Shown: piece by piece, positions 1-6,274 of the stretch
How positions within the stretch are numbered: position 1 is the first letter of the stretch
Layout: each line of letters starts with the position of its first letter
Source: Thermohalobaculum sp038524325
GTDB taxonomy: Bacteria; Pseudomonadota; Alphaproteobacteria; Rhodobacterales; Rhodobacteraceae
NCBI GenBank assembly: GCA_038524325.1
Contig: JBCBIS010000148.1
Span: 1-10,598, forward strand
Direction: 5' to 3'
DNA: 10,598 bases
Made by a program: the position numbers and the translations under genes
The notes under the pieces: model-generated
What the model saw: only the letters and a program-made list of their open reading frames with translations
Database searches by the model: none
What the model was told of the DNA's origin: nothing

Positions 1-402
1 GGCCTCGTCGACATCGGCCTCGATGCAGAGCCGCGCCTCCTCGACCCCCAGCATGACCGGCACGTCATGGGTGAGACGGCGCAGAAACTCGGCCAGCTTG
101 TCCGGCTCGATCAGCGCCAGGACGGCGCGGTGCACCTGATTGGTCGTGGCGACGTTCTCATAGGCTGCAGCGATGACCGAACGGTTGGCCTGGAGCAGCT
201 TTTTCAGCCGCTCCTCCATCCGCTCGACCAGACGGTCGCGCAGATCGACCACATTGCGGGCCCCCTGCGCGCCCGCGCCGATCAGTGCCCGCATCACCTG
301 ATCGTCGTCCAGCACCAGCCTGGGATCGCCCAGGATTAGCGACCGGATCAGATCGCGCTCGTCACTCTCCAACTCGACGACGGTTTTTGTCGATGCCCGC
401 AT
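1..402 (-). CDS. DUF484 family protein, N-terminal part (runs off left edge)
   Basis: This reading frame stays open from an ATG at 402 down to base 1, giving 134 codons with no stop, so only the N-terminal part is present. The start has a GAGGGG-type ribosome binding site overlapping the stop codon of the upstream transaldolase gene, 13 nt away, so the two are probably co-transcribed. The protein begins MRASTKTVVELES. It then has a short segment, LILGDPRLVLDDD, that is typical of DUF484 proteins, and a long charged helical stretch (about residues 45-75, rich in R, E, K and L) that could be a coiled coil. The DUF484 C-terminal half, a GAF-like domain, begins near the window edge. The biochemical role of the family is not established. 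In many proteobacteria it lies beside xerC, which would be just outside this window. I recognise the family from its N-terminal pattern and not from any catalytic motif. Confidence 0.82.
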   Translation of the reverse strand, partial: MRASTKTVVELESDERDLIRSLILGDPRLVLDDDQVMRALIGAGAQGARNVVDLRDRLVERMEERLKKLLQANRSVIAAAYENVATTNQVHRAVLALIEPDKLAEFLRRLTHDVPVMLGVEEARLCIEADVDEA

Positions 403-415
403 GTTGCTCTGCCCC

Positions 416-1069
416 TCATACGATTTTTTGTCCTGTTTTCTCCCAGTCCGCCAGGAAGGCGGCCAGGCCTTTGTCGGTCAGCACGTGGTCGGCCAGTTTT
501 TTCAGAACGCCCGGCGGGATGGTGGCGACATCGGCGCCGATCAGCGCGCTGTCCTTCACATGCCCCACAGTGCGGATCGAGGCTGCGAGGATCTGCGTCT
601 CGAACCCGTAATTGTCATAGATGGTGCGGATCTCCTGGATCAGCTCCATCCCGTCCTGCCCATTATCGTCCAGCCGGCCAATGAAGGGCGATATAAAGGT
701 CGCCCCCGCCTTGGCCGCCAGCAGCGCCTGGGTGGCCGAGAAACAGAGGGTCACGTTCACCATGGTCCCGGCATCGCTCAGCACCTTGCAGGTTTTCAAA
801 CCGGCCCAGGTCAGCGGTACTTTCACCGCGATATTGCCAGCGATCTGGGCGAGCTTCTTGCCCTCCTCCAGCATCGCCTCATACTCGGTGGCGGCCACTT
901 CGGCCGAGACTGGGCCGTCGACAATGCCGCAGATCTCCTTGGTGACTTCAATGATATCGCGCCCCGATTTCAGGATCAGCGAGGGGTTCGTGGTGACGCC
1001 GTCGACCATGCCGGTGGCGTGGAGTTCGCGGATCTCGTCGATCTCGGCCGTGTCGATGAAGAATTTCAT
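416..1069 (-). CDS. tal: Transaldolase of the small Fsa/TalC type
   Basis: A 217-residue protein, the normal length for the small, single-domain (beta/alpha)8 transaldolase / fructose-6-phosphate aldolase family (often annotated fsa). These cytosolic enzymes either transfer a dihydroxyacetone unit between sugar phosphates in the pentose phosphate pathway or cleave fructose 6-phosphate. The N-terminus MKFFIDTAEIDEI and the segment GVTTNPSL (residues 24-31) are family hallmarks. The Schiff-base lysine is K83 in AVKVPLTWAG. Two positions that separate the activities read E57 (in VSAEV) and F129 (in ISPFIGR). Fructose-6-phosphate aldolase of E. coli has Gln and Tyr there, whereas true transaldolases have Glu and Phe, so I infer transaldolase activity (EC 2.2.1.2). 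The start is supported by a purine-rich AAGGG about 9 nt upstream and by the conserved N-terminus. It is divergent from priA and is the first gene of a likely operon with the DUF484 gene. Confidence 0.95.
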   Translation of the reverse strand: MKFFIDTAEIDEIRELHATGMVDGVTTNPSLILKSGRDIIEVTKEICGIVDGPVSAEVAATEYEAMLEEGKKLAQIAGNIAVKVPLTWAGLKTCKVLSDAGTMVNVTLCFSATQALLAAKAGATFISPFIGRLDDNGQDGMELIQEIRTIYDNYGFETQILAASIRTVGHVKDSALIGADVATIPPGVLKKLADHVLTDKGLAAFLADWEKTGQKIV

Positions 1070-1107
1070 TGGGCTCGCCCTTGCGCTGGTGGGTTGGAGG
1101 CTGCGGT

Positions 1108-1136
1108 GTTATGCCAACAACCCTAACCCAACACAA
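1108..1136 (-). promoter_or_regulatory. Candidate sigma70-type promoter for the transaldolase-DUF484 operon
   Basis: Reading the minus strand there is TTGTGT (1136-1131), a 17-nt spacer, then CATAAC (1113-1108). The -10 box matches 4 of 6 consensus bases and the -35 box keeps the leading TTG. Transcription would start near 1101 and leave a leader of about 30 nt before the ATG at 1069. The spacer holds a short repeated GGGTT pattern that could be coincidental. This was judged by eye only. Confidence 0.4.
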
Positions 1137-1168
1137 GGATTTGGGCCAGCCCCGCAAGCCCCCACCAG

Positions 1169-3373
1169 ATGACGCGTGAGCAACAAAATCTGTTCGAGGA
1201 GCCCGAGACGGTCAGGGTGATGCTGCCAGCCCCCTTTGACGGCCCACTGGATTATGCGGTGCCGGACGGGATGTCGGTTGGCCCGGGCGATTTCGTCCAG
1301 GTCGAACTGGGGGCGCGGCTCGTCACCGGGGTTGTCTGGGGCGCGGGTGCGGGAGGGGTCGATCCGGCCCGGCTGAAACTGGTGACGCGCCGCTATGCCG
1401 TGCCCCCGATGCGGGCCGAGATGCGCCGCTTCCTCGAACGCGCGGCGAAGTACACCATGACCCCGCCGGGCCAGATGGTGCGGATGGCCACGCGGGTGCC
1501 CGATCTGGGCCAGGATGCGCCGACCCGCCGGGTGTGGTCGCTGACGGGTCAGGTGCCCGAGCGGATGACCCCGGCCCGCGCGCGGGTGATCGCGGTGCTG
1601 AAGGCCCATGGCGGCATGGGTCTCGGCTCGGCGGAACTGATCGAGATGGCCGCGACTTCGGCGGCCGTGGTAAAGGGCTTAGCGGAGGCTGGCGCGTTGG
1701 AGGCAAGCGACCTGCCCCGCGACCCCCCGTTCACACCGCTTTTTGGACAGCGCAAGGGCGATCATCTGAGCCCCGGCCAGGACGCAGCCGCCGATGTGTT
1801 GCGCAGTGATGTTGCGGCAGAGACGTTTCAGGCGATCCTGTTGCGCGGGGTGACCGGCTCGGGCAAGACCGAGGTCTATCTCGAAGCTGTGGCCGAATGC
1901 ATCGCACAGGGGCGCCAGGCCTTGGTGCTGGTGCCGGAAGTTGCGCTGACCCCGGGCTTCCTCGCCCGTGTCGAGACCCGGTTCGGGGCCCGCCCGGGCG
2001 AGTGGCATCACGGCGTCGCGGGGCCGGAACGCCGACGGGTCTGGCATGGCGTCGCCGAAGGGCGGGCGCAACTGGTCGTCGGCGCGCGCTCGGCCCTGTT
2101 CCTACCCTTCCAGGATCTCGGCCTGATCGTGGTCGATGAGGAACACGAGACGAGCTTCAAACAGGAAGACAACATCCTCTACCACGCCCGGGACATGGCC
2201 GTGCTGCGGGCGGCGGAGGAGCGGGCGGTGATCGTCCTCGCCTCCGCCACGCCGTCGCTGGAGAGCTGGGCCAATGCCGAGGCGGGCAAGTACAAACGCC
2301 TGGATCTGCCAGAGCGTTTCGGCGCCGCAGTGATGCCAGACATCAGGCTGATCGATCTGCGGACCGACGACCCGGGCCGCAACCGCTGGATCTCCGAGCC
2401 GCTGGTGCAGGCCGCCCGCGCCCGGTTGAGCCGGGGCGAACAGGTGCTGTTTTTCCTCAACCGCCGTGGATATGCACCCCTGACCCGCTGTCTCGCCTGC
2501 GGGCACAATTACGGATGCCCGCATTGCGACGCCTGTCTGGTGACACATCGCTTTCGCGGCCATCTGCTGTGCCATCAATGCGGGCATACCGAGGCCATGC
2601 CCTCTTCCTGTCCGGCCTGCGGCCGCGACGATCGGATCTCGGTGATCGGCCCGGGCGTGGAGCGGCTGGCGGAGGAGGCGGGCGACCTGTTCAAAGGCGC
2701 CCGGATCGAGGTGCTCAGCTCCGATCTGGCCGAGAGCCCGGCGGAGCTGAAGACCCGGCTGGCGGCCATCGCCGCGGGCGAGGCGGATATCATCATCGGC
2801 ACGCAGATGGTGGCCAAGGGGCATAACTTCCCGCTGCTCACCCTGGTCGGCGTGATAGATGCCGATATGGGGCTGACCGGAGGCGATCTGCGCGCCGCCG
2901 AGCGGACCTTTCAGATCCTCCACCAAGTGGCAGGCCGCGCCGGGCGGGCCGACAAGCCGGGGGTCGCGATGATCCAGACGGCGAGCCCCGATCACGACGT
3001 GATGCGCGCGATCCTGTCGAGCGAGGCGGAGTCCTTCTGGCAGGCCGAAGCCGAGATCCGGCAGAGCGCCGCGATGCCCCCCTATGGTCGGCTTGCTGGG
3101 ATCATCCTCTCGGGCACCGATGAGCCGCTGGTCTGGGAGACGGCCAACGCGCTCGCCGGGCAGGCGGGCCTTCTGGCGGTGGCCGGGATCGACCTCTTCG
3201 GCCCGGCCCCGGCGCCTTTCGCCCGGGTGCGCGGGCGGCATCGGGTGCGGCTGTTGGCCAAGGCCCCGAAAGGCGCACCGCTGCAAAAGGCGCTCAAGCG
3301 CTGGCGGGGTTCGGTCAAGATCAGCGCGAAGGTCCGCGTCGTCCTGGATATCGACCCGCAGAGCTTTCTCTGA
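1169..3373 (+). CDS. priA: Primosomal protein N' (replication restart helicase PriA)
   Basis: A 734-residue protein, the usual PriA length. PriA is a 3'-to-5' superfamily 2 DNA helicase that recognises stalled or repaired forks and reloads the replicative helicase. In order: an N-terminal DNA-binding region (about residues 15-110, starting VRVMLPAPFDGPLDYAVP), a winged-helix region, Walker A GVTGSGKT (227-234), the DEEH box (323-326), the ASATPSLES motif (359-367), the zinc-binding insert, and the C-terminal helicase motifs including IIGTQMVAKGHNFP (542-555) and HQVAGRAGR (585-593). Eight insert cysteines match the expected ligands: 441, 444, 450, 453, 468, 471, 481 and 484. C456 is extra. 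No in-frame start lies between the ATG and an upstream stop at 1124-1126, and a later start would cut the first strand of the DNA-binding domain. No Shine-Dalgarno sequence is evident upstream (CCCACCAG), so translation initiation may be weak or leaderless. Confidence 0.97.
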   Translation: MTREQQNLFEEPETVRVMLPAPFDGPLDYAVPDGMSVGPGDFVQVELGARLVTGVVWGAGAGGVDPARLKLVTRRYAVPPMRAEMRRFLERAAKYTMTPPGQMVRMATRVPDLGQDAPTRRVWSLTGQVPERMTPARARVIAVLKAHGGMGLGSAELIEMAATSAAVVKGLAEAGALEASDLPRDPPFTPLFGQRKGDHLSPGQDAAADVLRSDVAAETFQAILLRGVTGSGKTEVYLEAVAECIAQGRQALVLVPEVALTPGFLARVETRFGARPGEWHHGVAGPERRRVWHGVAEGRAQLVVGARSALFLPFQDLGLIVVDEEHETSFKQEDNILYHARDMAVLRAAEERAVIVLASATPSLESWANAEAGKYKRLDLPERFGAAVMPDIRLIDLRTDDPGRNRWISEPLVQAARARLSRGEQVLFFLNRRGYAPLTRCLACGHNYGCPHCDACLVTHRFRGHLLCHQCGHTEAMPSSCPACGRDDRISVIGPGVERLAEEAGDLFKGARIEVLSSDLAESPAELKTRLAAIAAGEADIIIGTQMVAKGHNFPLLTLVGVIDADMGLTGGDLRAAERTFQILHQVAGRAGRADKPGVAMIQTASPDHDVMRAILSSEAESFWQAEAEIRQSAAMPPYGRLAGIILSGTDEPLVWETANALAGQAGLLAVAGIDLFGPAPAPFARVRGRHRVRLLAKAPKGAPLQKALKRWRGSVKISAKVRVVLDIDPQSFL

Positions 3374-3400
3374 CCGCAAGATCCGGGTCGCTTGGCGGCT

Positions 3401-3430
3401 CGGGCGGCCTTATTCCTCAGGCACGGCCCG
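3401..3430 (+). other. Possible intercistronic hairpin between priA and the DUF1203 gene
   Basis: CGGGC (3401-3405) can pair with GCCCG (3426-3430), and GCCT (3407-3410) with AGGC (3419-3422), around an 8-nt loop with a small asymmetric internal bulge. It ends 10 nt before the AGGAG ribosome binding site of the next gene. There is no T-run, so it is not an intrinsic terminator. In sequence this GC-rich it may be chance. Confidence 0.3.
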
Positions 3431-3451
3431 TCCAGAACCGAGGAGATCCGC

Positions 3452-3922
3452 ATGACCTTCCGCATCGTCGGACTCGAAACCGATATCGTCCGCAAGCTGC
3501 AAGCAGGCGGGGTAGATTGCCATGGCCAGACGCCCGAGAAAGCGGTCTCTGACGGGCAGGGCAAACCCTGCCGCCATTGCCTCTGCGAGATCCCAGCGGG
3601 CGAGGAGATGCTGATTCTTGCGCATCGGCCGTTCCCCTCGATGCAACCCTATGCCGAGAGCGGGCCGATCTTCCTCTGCGCCAAGGCCTGCACGCGATGG
3701 GAAGGCGACGGCCTGCCGCCGATCTTCGCGCCGGCCAGTGCCGAGCGTTTGGTCAAGGGCTACAGCCCCGATGATCGGATCGTCTATGGCCTCGGCAAGG
3801 TGGTCCCGATCACGGAAATTTCCGACCGCATCCAAGACGTTCTGGACGATCCCCGCGTTGCCTATGTCCATATCCGCTCGTCCACGAACAATTGCTTTTC
3901 GTGCCGCGCCGAGCGGGTCTGA
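3452..3922 (+). CDS. DUF1203 domain-containing protein
   Basis: A 156-residue protein with no signal peptide or membrane segment, so probably cytosolic. It matches the DUF1203 pattern from end to end: N-terminal FRIVGLET, a PCRHCLCEIPAGEEMLIL core (residues 39-56), PYAESGPIFL (66-75), and the closing DPRVAYVHIR...NNCFSCRAER (133-155). The function of the family is unknown. It is unusually rich in cysteine, with eight residues arranged as CxxCxC (40, 43, 45), CxxxC (76, 80), CxxC (148, 151) and a lone C23; metal binding or redox sensing is conceivable but not shown. The start is chosen for the AGGAG ribosome binding site at 3441-3445, 6 nt before the ATG, and because residues upstream of it do not fit the family. 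It follows priA by 78 nt on the same strand and may be read through from it. The atp operon leader follows. Confidence 0.85.
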   Translation: MTFRIVGLETDIVRKLQAGGVDCHGQTPEKAVSDGQGKPCRHCLCEIPAGEEMLILAHRPFPSMQPYAESGPIFLCAKACTRWEGDGLPPIFAPASAERLVKGYSPDDRIVYGLGKVVPITEISDRIQDVLDDPRVAYVHIRSSTNNCFSCRAERV

Positions 3923-4000
3923 GCACCGAACGGCCCCGGGGCGCTGCGACGATGTGACCGCTGAGGCTGGCGCGGCGACCTCTTCCTTTCGACGCGACTT

Positions 4001-4014
4001 CGGGTGAAAACCCG
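4001..4014 (+). other. Small GNRA-type hairpin in the atp upstream region
   Basis: CGGGT (4001-4005) pairs perfectly with ACCCG (4010-4014) around GAAA, a stable GNRA tetraloop if transcribed. It lies upstream of the candidate atp promoter, so it would be in RNA only if transcription comes through from the DUF1203 gene or starts earlier. No T-run follows. Confidence 0.35.
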
Positions 4015-4035
4015 CCCGGGCGCAAGCAGGGGGTT

Positions 4036-4056
4036 ACGCAGTTGCGAAAGCTGCGT
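4036..4056 (+). other. Hairpin in the atp upstream region
   Basis: ACGCAGTT (4036-4043) can pair with AGCTGCGT (4049-4056), eight pairs including one G-T wobble, around a 5-nt loop GCGAA. It overlaps the candidate -35 box, so if it matters it acts either as a DNA-level inverted repeat (a possible operator) or in a longer read-through transcript. No T-run follows. Confidence 0.35.
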
Positions 4057-4070
4057 CCTCATGCTAGCGA
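4042..4070 (+). promoter_or_regulatory. Candidate promoter of the atpHAGDC operon
   Basis: TTGCGA (4042-4047) is followed after 17 nt by TAGCGA (4065-4070), with a TG one base upstream of the -10 box as in extended -10 promoters. It would give a leader of about 75 nt before the atpH start. The spacing is right and the -35 box keeps TTG and the final A, but the -10 box is GC-rich. I see no better candidate in the 229-nt gap. Inference by eye. Confidence 0.35.
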
Positions 4071-4111
4071 ACGCCCGGCGGGGGTCGCTTGGATCCGGCC
4101 ATACCACCACA

Positions 4112-4129
4112 CTGGTCCGTCTGGACCGG
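4112..4129 (+). other. Leader hairpin just upstream of atpH
   Basis: CTGGTCC (4112-4118) pairs with GGACCGG (4123-4129), seven pairs with one T-G wobble, around a GTCT loop. It ends 11 nt before the GAAGGG ribosome binding site (4141-4146) of atpH, so it would sit in the 5' leader of the operon mRNA. It could influence ribosome loading or 5'-end stability. No experimental support is visible in the sequence. Confidence 0.4.
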
Positions 4130-4151
4130 AGCGCAAGCGAGAAGGGTCATC

Positions 4152-4712
4152 GTGTCCGAAACGTCCACTCTGACATCAAGCGCGGCGGGAAGATACGCGA
4201 CGGCGTTGTTTCAGCTGGCCAAGGAAGACAGCGCGCTCGATGCGGTCGAGGCTGATCTGACCGCCCTCGGCACGGCGCTCGACGCCAGCGAAGACCTGCA
4301 CCATCTGATTGCGAGCCCGGTGCATACCCGGGCCGAGCAGGGTCGGGCCATCGCCGCGGTGGCGGAAAAGATGGGACTGAGCACCCTGACCCGAAACGTT
4401 CTGGGGCTGATGGCCGCCAATCGCCGCCTGTTTGCCCTGCCCCGGCTGATCGAGAACTACGCCGCCCTCATGGCCGAACATCGGGGTGAGGTGACCGCCG
4501 AGGTGACGGCAGCGAAAGCGCTCAACAAAAGCCATATTGCCGATCTGACCAAGAAGATCAGCAGTGCCGTTGGGCGCGACGTGAAACTGAACGTGACCGT
4601 GGATGAAACCATCATCGGCGGTCTGATTGTGAAGGTGGGCTCGAAGATGATCGATACCTCGATCGCCTCGAAACTCGCCGGTCTGCAAAATGCAATGAAA
4701 GAGGTCGGGTGA
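4152..4712 (+). CDS. atpH: ATP synthase F1 subunit delta
   Basis: A 186-residue protein. Subunit delta sits on top of the alpha3beta3 head and joins it to the F0 b/b' peripheral stalk. The N-terminal helical bundle includes AGRYATALFQLAKE (residues 12-25), and the C-terminal family signature is VDETIIGGLIVKVGSKMIDTS (150-170). I chose the GTG at 4152, preceded by GAAGGG 5 nt upstream. A further-upstream TTG at 4089 would add 21 residues that do not resemble the family, while 186 residues is the usual size. It is the first gene of the operon and follows a 229-nt gap that holds a candidate promoter and several hairpins. Its TGA shares a base with the ATG of atpA, which suggests translational coupling. 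The GTG start may keep expression modest; delta is needed at one copy per complex against three of alpha and beta. Confidence 0.95.
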   Translation: MSETSTLTSSAAGRYATALFQLAKEDSALDAVEADLTALGTALDASEDLHHLIASPVHTRAEQGRAIAAVAEKMGLSTLTRNVLGLMAANRRLFALPRLIENYAALMAEHRGEVTAEVTAAKALNKSHIADLTKKISSAVGRDVKLNVTVDETIIGGLIVKVGSKMIDTSIASKLAGLQNAMKEVG

Positions 4713-6250
4713 TGACGATCCAAGCCGCTGAGATTTCTGCGATCCTGAAGGACCAGATCAAGAATTTCGGTCAGGAGGCCCAGGTCGCCGAGATCGGCCG
4801 CGTGCTGAGCGTCGGCGACGGGATCGCCCGTGTCTATGGGCTCGACCAGGTCCAGGCCGGCGAGATGGTGGAATTCCCCGGCGGGATCCGCGGCATGGCG
4901 CTGAACCTCGAAGCCGATAATGTCGGCGTCGTGATCTTCGGCGATGACCGCACGATTAAAGAGGGTGACACGGTCAAGCGCACGGGCTCGATCGTGGACG
5001 TCCCTGCGGGCAAGGGGCTGCTCGGCCGGGTGGTCGACGCGCTCGGCAACCCGATCGACGGCAAAGGCCCGGTGATGTTCGAGGAGCGCCGCGTCGCGGA
5101 CGTCAAGGCGCCCGGAATCATCCCGCGCAAATCGGTGCACGAGCCGATGGCGACCGGCCTGAAATCGGTCGACAGTCTGATCCCGATCGGCCGCGGCCAG
5201 CGGGAACTGATCATCGGCGACCGCCAGACCGGCAAAACCGCCGTCGCGCTGGACGCCATCCTGAACCAGAAATCCTATAACGAGGCGGCTGGCGACGACG
5301 AGGCCAAAAAGCTCTACTGTGTCTATGTCGCCGTCGGCCAGAAACGCTCGACCGTCGCCCAGCTGGTGAAGAAGCTCGAGGAGACGGGCGCGATCGACTA
5401 CTCGATCGTCGTCGCCGCCACGGCCTCCGAACCGGCACCGATGCAGTATCTGGCCCCCTATGCCGCCTGTGCGATGGCCGAGTATTTCCGCGACAACGGG
5501 ATGCATGCTCTGATCATCTATGATGATCTGTCCAAGCAGGCTGTGTCCTATCGTCAGATGTCGCTGCTGCTGCGCCGCCCGCCGGGACGTGAGGCGTTCC
5601 CAGGCGACGTTTTCTACCTGCACTCCCGCCTGCTGGAGCGGTCGGCGAAGATGGGCGACGATCACGGTGCCGGGTCCCTGACCGCACTGCCGGTGATCGA
5701 GACCCAGGGCGGCGACGTGTCGGCCTTTATCCCGACCAACGTGATCTCGATCACCGACGGGCAGATCTTCCTGGAAACCGAGCTGTTCTATCAGGGCATC
5801 CGCCCAGCGGTGAACGTAGGTCTGTCGGTCAGCCGCGTGGGTTCCTCGGCCCAGACGAAGGCGATGAAATCGGTCGCGGGCTCGATCAAGCTGGAGTTGG
5901 CGCAGTATCGCGAGATGGCGGCGTTTGCGCAGTTCGGCTCCGACCTCGACGCCGCGACCCAACGCCTGCTGAACCGGGGCGCGCGTCTGACCGAGCTGCT
6001 GAAACAGCCGCAATATGCGCCGCTGACCAATGCCGAGCAGGTCTGCGTGATCTTTGCAGGCACCCAGGGCTATCTCGACGACCTGCCGGTCGGCGATGTG
6101 GGCCGCTTCGAGCAGGCACTCTTGAACGAGCTACGCTCGAACCAGACCGCGCTGCTCGACGATATCCGCGACAATGACCGCAAGGTGGCCGGCGACCTCG
6201 CCGACAAGATCAAAGAGGTCATCGAGGGCGTCAAGAAGGGCTTCGCCTGA
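4712..6250 (+). CDS. atpA: ATP synthase F1 subunit alpha
   Basis: A 512-residue protein of standard length, the regulatory nucleotide-binding subunit of the membrane-associated F1 head. An N-terminal beta-barrel (to about residue 95) precedes the nucleotide-binding domain with Walker A GDRQTGKT (169-176, K175 as in E. coli), the Walker B region ALIIYDDLSK (266-275), and the family signature PAVNVGLSVS (365-374). R375 directly follows and corresponds to the arginine finger that reaches into the beta catalytic site. A helical C-terminal domain follows. The ATG at 4712 overlaps the atpH stop (TGATG) and gives the conserved MTIQAAEISAILKDQI start; a GTG one codon earlier is possible but less likely. 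It is intact and needs subunit beta for catalysis. The next gene, atpG, starts 24 nt downstream behind its own ribosome binding site. Confidence 0.98.
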   Translation: MTIQAAEISAILKDQIKNFGQEAQVAEIGRVLSVGDGIARVYGLDQVQAGEMVEFPGGIRGMALNLEADNVGVVIFGDDRTIKEGDTVKRTGSIVDVPAGKGLLGRVVDALGNPIDGKGPVMFEERRVADVKAPGIIPRKSVHEPMATGLKSVDSLIPIGRGQRELIIGDRQTGKTAVALDAILNQKSYNEAAGDDEAKKLYCVYVAVGQKRSTVAQLVKKLEETGAIDYSIVVAATASEPAPMQYLAPYAACAMAEYFRDNGMHALIIYDDLSKQAVSYRQMSLLLRRPPGREAFPGDVFYLHSRLLERSAKMGDDHGAGSLTALPVIETQGGDVSAFIPTNVISITDGQIFLETELFYQGIRPAVNVGLSVSRVGSSAQTKAMKSVAGSIKLELAQYREMAAFAQFGSDLDAATQRLLNRGARLTELLKQPQYAPLTNAEQVCVIFAGTQGYLDDLPVGDVGRFEQALLNELRSNQTALLDDIRDNDRKVAGDLADKIKEVIEGVKKGFA

Positions 6251-6274
6251 GCTTAAGCAGAGGAGCCAGAGGCG

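Noticed and set aside
401..1126. A 241-codon open frame on the plus strand opposite the transaldolase gene
   Set aside because: The minus-strand frame is an unmistakable transaldolase with its own ribosome binding site; the plus-strand product matches nothing.
1119..1129. A telomere-like CCCTAACCC stretch in the tal-priA gap
   Set aside because: Only one and a half repeat units in a bacterial promoter spacer; coincidence.
2102..3379. A 425-codon open frame on the minus strand opposite priA
   Set aside because: Antisense to the conserved helicase core of priA; composition typical of a shadow frame.
3933..3942. Perfect palindrome GCCCCGGGGC after the DUF1203 gene as a terminator
   Set aside because: It has no loop and no T-run, so it cannot form a useful RNA hairpin; short GC palindromes are common in this composition.
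4089..4151. An upstream TTG start that would lengthen atpH by 21 residues
   Set aside because: The added residues do not resemble subunit delta, the GTG at 4152 has a ribosome binding site and gives the usual 186 residues.
4709..4711. GTG one codon before the atpA ATG
   Set aside because: The ATG at 4712 gives the conserved N-terminus and the common TGATG overlap with atpH.
4457..6013. A 518-codon open frame on the minus strand opposite atpA
   Set aside because: Shadow frame caused by the strong G/C preference at third codon positions of atpA; no recognisable domain.
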